From: an uncultured Pelolinea sp.
GTDB lineage: Bacteria > Chloroflexota > Anaerolineae > Anaerolineales > Anaerolineaceae
Direction of reading: 5' to 3'
DNA: 6,844 nt
Assembly: GCA_937902055.1 (NCBI GenBank)
Contig: CALGUJ010000382.1
Span: 1 to 6,844 of the forward strand
Made by a program: the position numbers and the translations under genes. Positions within the stretch are counted from its first letter, which is position 1, and each line of letters starts with the position of its first letter. Positions 1 to 5,695 of this stretch are shown here, piece by piece. The notes below the pieces were generated by a model that did not search any database, had not been told where the DNA came from, and was given only the letters and a program-made list of their open reading frames with translations.

Positions 1-894
1 CATCTCGATTGAGCCGTTTGAATCCAACCCATCGCCATCAGCATTAACAACAAGGTTTCCGCCGGTGATGATCAATTTGGAATCCGTGTTCAGGCTGAAC
101 CCGTTTTGGCCTGCCCTGCCGTTGGCGGCTGAACCGTCATTACCGCCCGCAACGTTGATGCCATCATCGCTGGAAACCACGTGGATCACGCCGCCGTTGA
201 TCGTCACTTGCGAACTCTCGATTCCTTCATAGGATTTTTGAATATCCAACAATCCATCGTCGATAGTCAATGTGGAATTGGCGTGCAAACCATCATCTCC
301 CGAGGTGATCTGGATGGATCCGCCATTCACAGTCAAGCTGTCATTGGAATTCATCGCATCATCCGCTGAATCAATCTGAATGGTGCCATTATCGATTATG
401 ATCGCTGAACCAGCTTTCAAACCTTTCATGCTTTCAACGGTTGCGGCGGAAGAATCTTCGGTTTGGTCGACATTCCCCATGCCTCCGCCCGGCATGCCCC
501 AACCCGACTGTGTGCTGCTGTTAACGCTGCCTCCACCGGATACGATGGTGACATTTCCGGCGCTAATGGTCAAATTAGTGGCTGCCTGGATGCCATCCAA
601 GCCGGCAGTAATCCTAAGGGTGCCGCCCTCAATGGATACGGTTCCCTTTTCAGGATCGCTATCGTTGCTGGATTGAATACCATCACTGCCCGCCGAAATC
701 GTCAATGTTCCATCCAGAATTTCGACCGAATCATTTCCCTTGATCCCATCCGCAATGGTATTTACCAGGATGGTACCGTTTTCAATGACGATATCGTCTT
801 TACTGTGAATCCCGTTTTGGTAATTACCATTTACGGTTAAAGAACCGCTGCCTTTGATCGTGAGATCACTGGCACTGTAAATAACCGCATCCTG
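1..894 (-). repeat. Tandem beta-helix coil repeats within the lipoprotein
   Basis: From residue 151 to the window edge the protein repeats a unit of about 21-25 residues: an acidic turn (DDG, ADG, SDG, LDG or GDG), a short polar stretch, a beta strand such as LTI or VEI, a Gly-Gly or Asn-Gly turn, and another strand such as TLTIS or SIQIT. I count roughly ten turns in the visible part. The repeats are degenerate at DNA level, so they look like an old structural repeat and not a recent expansion. Regular Asp-rich turns could hold calcium, as in the characterised family member; that is inference. Confidence 0.75.
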
Positions 895-1344
895 CCCCTC
901 GGTGTCTGTATTTGTCAACAAATATGTTTTCCCATCGGTAAGCGTGTTCTGGCTGCCTTCGGCCAACTCGAGCACGACTTTATCGGCGTCAATGGCGGAA
1001 ATAGCCGCTCCGCTTGTATTGGTAATATTGGTGGAATTCAGGTACAACGTAACTGTTCCCTCGCCGCTGCTGTTTACAGTAATTTGGCCATCAGCGAGGG
1101 TTCCGCTGATTTCATACTTTCCGGGCTGTGTGATCTCCAGCGAATTCAGGTCTACGAAGGCTCCCTCACCCTGCACAGCCATCGTATCACCGGTCAATTC
1201 AATTTCGACCGTTTCCTGCTTACCCGCACCGCTGTCTTGAGACTCGCTTCCGGATTGTAGTGGTTCGGACGATTCCTTTCCATTTGAACAGGCAGACAAC
1301 GCAAACAAACCTATCAGCCCAAAAATTACAGCTCTTTTTTTCAT
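1..1344 (-). CDS. Cthe_2159-like beta-helix lipoprotein (carbohydrate-binding domain family), 3' end missing
   Basis: Probably a surface-anchored lipoprotein with a right-handed beta-helix. The visible 448 codons run open to the left edge with no stop. Residues 1-19 are a lipoprotein signal: basic MKKR, a hydrophobic stretch, then lipobox LSAC with the acylated Cys at 19. Residues 20-45 are a Ser/Gly/Glu-rich linker. A beta-rich N-terminal region (about 46-150) is followed by repeated coils of about 21-25 residues whose turns read like DDG-[IL]-x-[SA]-N, for example at 199, 220, 249, 328, 350, 393 and 437. A Gly/Met-rich insert sits at 270-290. This pattern matches the family of Clostridium thermocellum Cthe_2159 (PF14262, formerly DUF4353), whose characterised member binds polygalacturonate and calcium; ligand binding here is inferred. 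Start chosen because the signal peptide begins there and AGAGG lies 4 bases upstream, a slightly short spacing. An adhesin or other beta-helix scaffold is the alternative. Confidence 0.85.
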   Translation of the reverse strand, partial: MKKRAVIFGLIGLFALSACSNGKESSEPLQSGSESQDSGAGKQETVEIELTGDTMAVQGEGAFVDLNSLEITQPGKYEISGTLADGQITVNSSGEGTVTLYLNSTNITNTSGAAISAIDADKVVLELAEGSQNTLTDGKTYLLTNTDTEGQDAVIYSASDLTIKGSGSLTVNGNYQNGIHSKDDIVIENGTILVNTIADGIKGNDSVEILDGTLTISAGSDGIQSSNDSDPEKGTVSIEGGTLRITAGLDGIQAATNLTISAGNVTIVSGGGSVNSSTQSGWGMPGGGMGNVDQTEDSSAATVESMKGLKAGSAIIIDNGTIQIDSADDAMNSNDSLTVNGGSIQITSGDDGLHANSTLTIDDGLLDIQKSYEGIESSQVTINGGVIHVVSSDDGINVAGGNDGSAANGRAGQNGFSLNTDSKLIITGGNLVVNADGDGLDSNGSIEM

Positions 1345-1400
1345 TCTTCCTCTTTCTTGCAGCTCAATCAGAATCATCTTATCATTTTTGAGCCTGAATC

Positions 1401-1427
1401 TTTATGAATGAATTCATTTTCTGTAAA
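1401..1427 (-). promoter_or_regulatory. Candidate sigma-70-type promoter for the lipoprotein gene
   Basis: Read on the minus strand, TTTACA (1422-1427, 5 of 6 match to TTGACA) is followed after 15 bases by CATAAA (1401-1406, 4 of 6 match to TATAAT). Shifting the -10 by two bases gives a better 17-base spacing but a poorer hexamer. It lies about 57 bases upstream of the lipoprotein start, in the 279-base spacer after the AhpD-like gene. That long spacer and the candidate terminator argue for a separate promoter here, but the match is weak. I saw no other convincing gene or RNA structure in 1345-1623. Confidence 0.25.
1407..1418. promoter_or_regulatory. Perfect 12-base palindrome, possible operator
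   Basis: AATGAATTCATT is a perfect inverted repeat with no spacer. It falls between the candidate -35 and -10 elements of the lipoprotein gene, where a bound dimeric repressor would block RNA polymerase. A 12-base palindrome somewhere in a spacer of this size is expected by chance several times in a hundred, so the operator reading is tentative. Confidence 0.2.
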
Positions 1428-1582
1428 AGATACTTCTCAGGGAGGTTTTTCGGGCAGGCTTAAGATGGAGCGAGAATAATGGATCAGTGTTTAGGATGCG
1501 CCTATCGAAATAGATAAAAATTGCTACGTGCTTACGTTAAATCCGAAACTGCAGAGTGAATTGATTTTTATTAAATTAATAC

Positions 1583-1604
1583 GGATTCTTGCCGGAAGAA
1601 TTCC
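1583..1604 (-). terminator. Candidate intrinsic terminator after the AhpD-like gene
   Basis: On the minus strand GGAATTCTT and AAGAATCC pair around the loop CCGGC, giving a stem of about 8 pairs with one bulged base. The stem begins 19 bases after the TAA stop of the AhpD-like gene. The downstream tail, GTATTAATTTAAT, is AT-rich but lacks an unbroken T run, so termination may be weak. Its position at the end of the five-gene block is what makes it credible. Confidence 0.4.
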
Positions 1605-1623
1605 ATTGCGGCCAGACTTGTGT

Positions 1624-2226
1624 TTATCCTGTCCTTTGCCTAACAAAGTTCTTGATCAGGATGTAAGGAGCCATTATGAACGGTCCGAAAACAACCCCCA
1701 ATTCCTGCCCGATTGTCAACTCCTGGTTGGGTTGCCCCTTTATGCGAAAGCGCAGGGAATCAAAAGCATTGCCCCACGCATTGCCGATCATGATCGCCCG
1801 GATGTATCCGATAATTGCCCGGCTTTTTTCATTGCCATATACTGCTATTAATTGGTTGACCATTTCAGGCTCAGGTTTGCCGGCGTTTTCAGCATAATGC
1901 TGGGCGAAGTACAAGGCGGGCAGCTCTTCCGTGGGTGCTTGCGAGAAGTCTCCCGAAAGCGTTTCGCGGATTTCCTTCTCTTCCATACCGGCCTTTAAGG
2001 CCACATGCGTATGAAAATAGGAACAGTATCGGCAGCCATTGACTTCCGTAACCGCCATCATGATCCTCTCTCCGAATTGCTCAGTGATCAAATTCTTTCG
2101 TCGTGCTCCGCGCATATCCTCCAGGTTCGCAAGCATATCGCTCATAAAACGATAAAAGTCGCGCGGTGTGTATAAGCGTTTCATGAACTTTTGGCTGGTG
2201 TGATGATCGTGCGAAGTATCATGCAT
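1624..2226 (-). CDS. AhpD-like / carboxymuconolactone decarboxylase-family protein
   Basis: A 200-residue, probably cytosolic all-helical protein of the CMD/AhpD family (PF02627). The core around residues 35-120 carries E61, C65, C68 and H72 as E-x3-C-x2-C-x3-H, the thiol-redox centre of AhpD-type alkylhydroperoxidases; both cysteines are present, which favours a peroxidase or disulfide-reductase role over the lactone decarboxylase that names the family. A later segment, GNAWGNAFDSLRFRIKG (148-164), is of a kind seen in long bacterial members of this family. The last 25 residues are hydrophobic with a basic end (GVVFGPFIMAPYILIKNF, then RQR) and could lie on the membrane. The N-terminus has four histidines in its first nine residues. 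The start is 4 bases after the methyltransferase gene stops and has no strong ribosome site of its own, so translation is probably coupled. A later start at M15 (2184) is possible. The substrate is unknown. Confidence 0.85.
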   Translation of the reverse strand: MHDTSHDHHTSQKFMKRLYTPRDFYRFMSDMLANLEDMRGARRKNLITEQFGERIMMAVTEVNGCRYCSYFHTHVALKAGMEEKEIRETLSGDFSQAPTEELPALYFAQHYAENAGKPEPEMVNQLIAVYGNEKSRAIIGYIRAIMIGNAWGNAFDSLRFRIKGQPNQELTIGQELGVVFGPFIMAPYILIKNFVRQRTG

Positions 2227-2230
2227 GGAA

Positions 2231-2785
2231 TTATCGATGAGGTGCTGTTTTTTTGAATTTTATGGGTAGCCACATGGGTACTTGCTGCCGGTAATTTTGA
2301 TAAGCTTTCCCAAACAACGCCAGCATGCGTTTTTCCTCATAAACCGCCAGCCAGTGGTAAAGCATCAGCACCCCTATTATTACAATCAGCCCCAGTGGCG
2401 AGAGGGTTATGATCAGAACCGCGAGGTAAAAGAGGATCGCGCCAAGATAAATTGGATGGCGCATATATCTGAACAAACCTTCAGTCAAGATGACCGGTTC
2501 CTCCCGGTATTCGCTGAAAACTTCATGAATTCCCCGGAACGATAACCAACTACCTGATAGGAATAAAAGAAATGCAAATGGAAATCGGAACCAGATGGAT
2601 ATCAAATTGTTGAATTTTTGCGGGTTACCCATGTAGAAATAATCAAGAATGACCGCAGTAAAAAAGATGAGCGCGGCGATGAATTGCCAGGCGTCTCCCT
2701 TGGGATGTTCACCCGCCAGATCCGGTCTGCTCTCGTGGTTTTGATAACGCGGATCATTCCGAAGATCTTGGTTCTTTTTCTTCAT
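2231..2785 (-). CDS. Integral-membrane methyltransferase, isoprenylcysteine carboxyl methyltransferase (ICMT)-like
   Basis: A 184-residue polytopic membrane protein of the ICMT/PEMT-like group (PF04140/PF04191), which transfers methyl from S-adenosylmethionine to small or lipid-like acceptors. Evidence: the C-terminal signature with R109-H110-P111-x-Y113, then E150-E151, F158-G159, Y162, Y165, V169 and P174, in the spacing usual for the family's cofactor-binding half. Membrane segments are visible at about 34-52, 66-84, 113-127 and 130-147. The first 32 residues are charged and polar and probably cytosolic. Bacteria generally lack prenylated CaaX proteins, so the true acceptor is unknown; the family also includes methanethiol methyltransferase (MddA) and NnrU-like proteins. 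The start at 2785 lies 9 bases from AAAGG. The gene ends 4 bases before the AhpD-like gene, implying co-expression. The 122-base spacer upstream is AT-rich and could hold a promoter, but I find no clear -35/-10 pair. Confidence 0.85.
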   Translation of the reverse strand: MKKKNQDLRNDPRYQNHESRPDLAGEHPKGDAWQFIAALIFFTAVILDYFYMGNPQKFNNLISIWFRFPFAFLLFLSGSWLSFRGIHEVFSEYREEPVILTEGLFRYMRHPIYLGAILFYLAVLIITLSPLGLIVIIGVLMLYHWLAVYEEKRMLALFGKAYQNYRQQVPMWLPIKFKKTAPHR

Positions 2786-2799
2786 TCCATGAGACCTTT
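2782..2799 (-). promoter_or_regulatory. Ribosome binding site with a two-codon mini-ORF overlapping the methyltransferase start
   Basis: On the minus strand AAAGG (2795-2799) is followed by ATG (2790-2788), GAA, and TGA (2784-2782); the real start ATG (2785-2783) overlaps that TGA as ATGA. AAAGG is 4 bases from the first ATG, too close for good initiation, and 9 bases from the second, which is suitable. The second ATG is therefore the better start, and ribosomes using the first would stop on top of it. Confidence 0.45.
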
Positions 2800-2907
2800 A
2801 TATCAACTCTGTTAAATATACATGAATTTTTTTCTTATCATTAATTCATAGATATTTCTAAGAATCGAATTTTGTTAGAGTAAATTTTTCTTTGCTACTA
2901 GATTTGA

Positions 2908-3810
2908 TTATGCTTGTCCCGTCCGTGTTGGTTCCACATGAACATAAGCCCGATCGACTTGAGGCAGCGCTTCCAGTCGTTCCGTTACTTGTTCACAAAT
3001 TTTATGAGCCTCTTTCAGGCTGATATTCCCATCAACATTGATATGCATTTCCACGATCAGACGAGGCCCGGCATATTCAGTGATGATGCGGTGAACATCC
3101 TCGACACCTTGAATTTTTCTGGCTGATTCCATTAAATCATTTCTGAGTTGTTCATCCGCGCCGGCCCCGGTTAGATAACCGAGATTCTCCTTGGCCGTTT
3201 GATAAACAGCCCTGAATATCCATAATGCGACCAGAACCCCTGCAAGTGGATCAAGAACAGGATTGAGATAATTCGACCCTAAAATACCCAGTAAAGCAGC
3301 CAGGGAAGTGATCACGTCGCTCAAATTATCTTTTGCTGCCGCATCCAATCCTGGACTGGCAATTTTTTGGCTCACACGATGAACCAATATATACATACCG
3401 GCTTTGATTGCCATGCTGAGGATGATCGCGAGTAAAGGAATCCCCAACGGAACAGCCACTCCCCCCTCGATTGTGCGTGTAATTGACATTCGCATGGCTT
3501 CCACACCCGCGATTGTCATGGAAGCAGACACTATTAAAGCCGCGAAGGGTTCAAATCGGCTATGCCCTTGCGGGTGGCTGAGGTCCGGCGGCCGTTGTGA
3601 TAACAGCAATCCAATTATTAAAAGCACCGAGTAAAGGACGTCGGATAAGGAATTGATTGCGTCGGAATATATCGCTGTGGATCCGCTGATCTCTGCAGCC
3701 ACGATTTTTATGCCTGCCAGGGTCAGGTTTCCAAGAAATGTTACCAAAAGAGCTTTCCGGAACTTTTTGTTAATTTCATCGTCCGGTTCGTAGATTCTAA
3801 TCCACCGCAT
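2908..3810 (-). CDS. Cation diffusion facilitator, predicted Mn(II)-type proton antiporter
   Basis: A 300-residue inner-membrane metal/proton antiporter of the CDF family (PF01545 with a C-terminal cytosolic domain, PF16916), exporting divalent cations. Six membrane segments are visible at about 19-40, 46-71, 87-107, 121-143, 163-180 and 185-203, then a ferredoxin-like cytosolic domain (205-295) with H240, H256, H269, H291 and E293 as possible dimer-stabilising metal ligands. The transport site reads N53-x3-D57 in TM2 and D161-x3-D165 in TM5. Zinc members of the YiiP type have D-x3-D plus H-x3-D, whereas bacterial manganese exporters such as streptococcal MntE have N-x3-D plus D-x3-D, so manganese is the predicted substrate. 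The HPxGHxRFEP segment (79-88) between TM2 and TM3 is typical of CDFs. The start at 3810 is supported by AAGG 7 bases upstream. The gene begins 55 bases after the ABC pair, with no clear terminator between. Identity as a CDF is certain; the metal is inferred. Confidence 0.95.
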   Translation of the reverse strand: MRWIRIYEPDDEINKKFRKALLVTFLGNLTLAGIKIVAAEISGSTAIYSDAINSLSDVLYSVLLIIGLLLSQRPPDLSHPQGHSRFEPFAALIVSASMTIAGVEAMRMSITRTIEGGVAVPLGIPLLAIILSMAIKAGMYILVHRVSQKIASPGLDAAAKDNLSDVITSLAALLGILGSNYLNPVLDPLAGVLVALWIFRAVYQTAKENLGYLTGAGADEQLRNDLMESARKIQGVEDVHRIITEYAGPRLIVEMHINVDGNISLKEAHKICEQVTERLEALPQVDRAYVHVEPTRTGQA

Positions 3811-3817
3811 ATAGTAA

Positions 3818-3821
3818 CCTT
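3818..3821 (-). promoter_or_regulatory. Ribosome binding site of the CDF gene
   Basis: AAGG on the minus strand, 7 bases before the ATG. It supports the start at 3810. No in-frame alternative start upstream has a comparable signal. Confidence 0.55.
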
Positions 3822-3865
3822 AATATTATTAGCATGTATTCTATCTGATAAGGAAGACAGGTTTT

Positions 3866-5692
3866 CTAGATTTGTTGACCCTTGAATTGGCTCATATAGA
3901 GGTTGTAGAAAAAGCCCTTCTGATCCAATAATTGTTGATGCGTACCTTGCTCAATGATCTCGCCGTGATTGATCACCAGTACATGATCCGCATCACGGAT
4001 AGTACTCAAGCGGTGCGCGATCACAAAACTCGTTCGTCCATCCATCAACTTCAACAATGCCTTTTGGATGCGCGCCTCCGTGCGAGTATCCACGCTGCTG
4101 GTAGCCTCATCCAGAATCAGGATGGCCGGATTAGCCAATACCGCCCGGCTAATGGCTAATAGCTGGCGCTGACCCTGGCTTAAATTACTGCCGCGTTCAG
4201 AGAGTATTGTCTGATATTGCAACGGCAGTTGCCGGATGAAATGATCGGCTTCTGCGATCCTGGCAGCTTCTATACATTCCTCATCGGAAGCGTCCAGCCG
4301 CCCATAGCGAATGTTTTCCATGACGCTATCGGAAAACAGGAATGTGTCCTGCAGCACAATGCCCAGGCTGCGCCGCAATTCTTCTTTCCGCAAATTTCGG
4401 ATATCTATTCCATCAATCAGGATTGCACCGGATTGAATATCGTAAAAGCGGCTGAGCAAATTGATGATGGTTGTCTTTCCGGCACCAGTCGGACCTACCA
4501 GTGCGATGGTTTGGCCTGGTCTGGCTTTCAGAGACATTTGCTTGATAATCGGCACATCCTGCAGGTAGCCAAAATGCACATTCCTGAATTCAACATCGCC
4601 GTTTATCTTTCCGGGCTTAAGTGCTGAAGGAGAATCGGTCAATTCGGGTTCAGTATCAATGATCTCAAACACGCGTTCTGCGCCCGCCAGGGCGGATTGG
4701 ATGGAATTATATAATTCTGACAACTGGCGGACAGGCTGGATAAATTGCCGGCCGTAACTGATGAACGTCGCAAGCAAGCCGACTGTAACCAAGCCTTTAA
4801 TCGCCAGCCAGCCGCCCAAACCGGCCAAACTGATCACAAACAGATTACCGATCTGATTGGTGAAGGGCATTAATAGAAATGCATAGGTATGAGCATACTT
4901 TCCGGCTTCGTAAACAGCTTCATTGGCAGTCTTGAACGTCTCGTATGCAGATTCATTTCGCCGAAAGGCTCTAATCACCCTTTGCCCGCTGATGGTCTCC
5001 TCGATATTTCCATTCAACTCACCCAATTTTGTTTGCAGAGAGCGAAAACCCCGCCGGGAGTATTTCGCAATAAACGTAGTGAACCACAAAGTAAAGGGGA
5101 CAACCAGCAAAGAAGCCAAAGCCAGCCAGAAATCGAGCAGGAACATGGCAACCAGGATTCCCACCAACGTCAACACGCTTGCCATCAATGACGTAATATT
5201 CATTGAAACAGCTTGATTGATCGCATCGATATCATTCGTCAGGCGGCTCATCAGATCACCAGAAGGATTTTGGTCGTAAAACCTCAGTGATAGCATTTGT
5301 AATTGGGTGAAAAGGTCCGTTCGAATCTTTTTTAGAGCTTTCTGGGTGATCGTTGCCATCACCCCATTGGAAATTACCTGCAATACATTGGTCAATAGGT
5401 ATGCCAATATCATTAACAAAGATGTTTGAGCCAATCCCTGCAGATTCTTATTGATAATAAAACCATCAATGGCTCTGCCCAACAGATAGGGGCTGGCCAA
5501 TCCGGTAAGGGTATATCCCACCACAAATAGAAAGACAATCAGTAATGTGAACTTATATTCCCATAAATATTTTGCCAAACGGGATGCGGTCTTGCGTACA
5601 TTCTTAGCCTTCTCGATCCGACCAGGATTGCCCGGTCCTCCCCTGCGCATCGCCTGGCTGGCGTTTATGTTTACTTTTTCATTCTCAGCCAT
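3866..5692 (-). CDS. ABC exporter half-transporter with consensus ATPase residues (TM288-like subunit)
   Basis: A complete 608-residue half-transporter: a type IV (ABC_membrane, PF00664) domain with six helices at about 45-335, then an ATPase domain at about 365-600. Motifs: Walker A G400-PTGAGK-T (K406), Q-loop Q448, signature LSQGQ at 504-508 (one change from LSGGQ), Walker B ILILD at 524-528 with catalytic E529, D-loop SSVD at 532-535, and switch H560. E529 and H560 make its own ATP site catalytic, while its altered signature serves the partner's degenerate site, as in Thermotoga maritima TM288. The first 40 residues are a basic, Gly/Pro-containing cytosolic extension (RRGGPGNPGR). It starts 3 bases after the partner gene ends, so the two subunits are made together. 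Heterodimers of this type export lipids, peptides or drugs; the substrate cannot be read from sequence. Multidrug labels for such pairs are often only homology-based. Confidence 0.95.
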   Translation of the reverse strand: MAENEKVNINASQAMRRGGPGNPGRIEKAKNVRKTASRLAKYLWEYKFTLLIVFLFVVGYTLTGLASPYLLGRAIDGFIINKNLQGLAQTSLLMILAYLLTNVLQVISNGVMATITQKALKKIRTDLFTQLQMLSLRFYDQNPSGDLMSRLTNDIDAINQAVSMNITSLMASVLTLVGILVAMFLLDFWLALASLLVVPFTLWFTTFIAKYSRRGFRSLQTKLGELNGNIEETISGQRVIRAFRRNESAYETFKTANEAVYEAGKYAHTYAFLLMPFTNQIGNLFVISLAGLGGWLAIKGLVTVGLLATFISYGRQFIQPVRQLSELYNSIQSALAGAERVFEIIDTEPELTDSPSALKPGKINGDVEFRNVHFGYLQDVPIIKQMSLKARPGQTIALVGPTGAGKTTIINLLSRFYDIQSGAILIDGIDIRNLRKEELRRSLGIVLQDTFLFSDSVMENIRYGRLDASDEECIEAARIAEADHFIRQLPLQYQTILSERGSNLSQGQRQLLAISRAVLANPAILILDEATSSVDTRTEARIQKALLKLMDGRTSFVIAHRLSTIRDADHVLVINHGEIIEQGTHQQLLDQKGFFYNLYMSQFKGQQI

Positions 5693-5695
5693 TGG

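Noticed and set aside
181..1240. Several plus-strand open frames across the first 1.2 kb
   Set aside because: They lie opposite the lipoprotein gene, lack ribosome sites and domain-like sequence, and overlap one another. The minus-strand frame has a signal peptide and regular repeats.
1516..1537. A small hairpin (ACGT-AAGC-ACGT on the minus strand) followed nearby by a run of five T, resembling a terminator
   Set aside because: The stem is only 4 pairs and is separated from the T run by several bases; the hairpin at 1583-1604 is stronger and closer to the stop codon.
1528..1897. Plus-strand frames that would fill the spacer at 1345-1623 and run on into the AhpD-like gene
   Set aside because: They are largely antisense to the AhpD-like gene and their translations show no recognisable family or composition of a real protein.
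3811..3865. AACCT and AGGTT could pair across the spacer and hide the CDF ribosome site, suggesting a riboswitch such as a manganese-sensing yybP-ykoY element
   Set aside because: The pairing is 5 bases with a long loop, and 55 bases is too short for that riboswitch class. No conserved loop motifs are visible.
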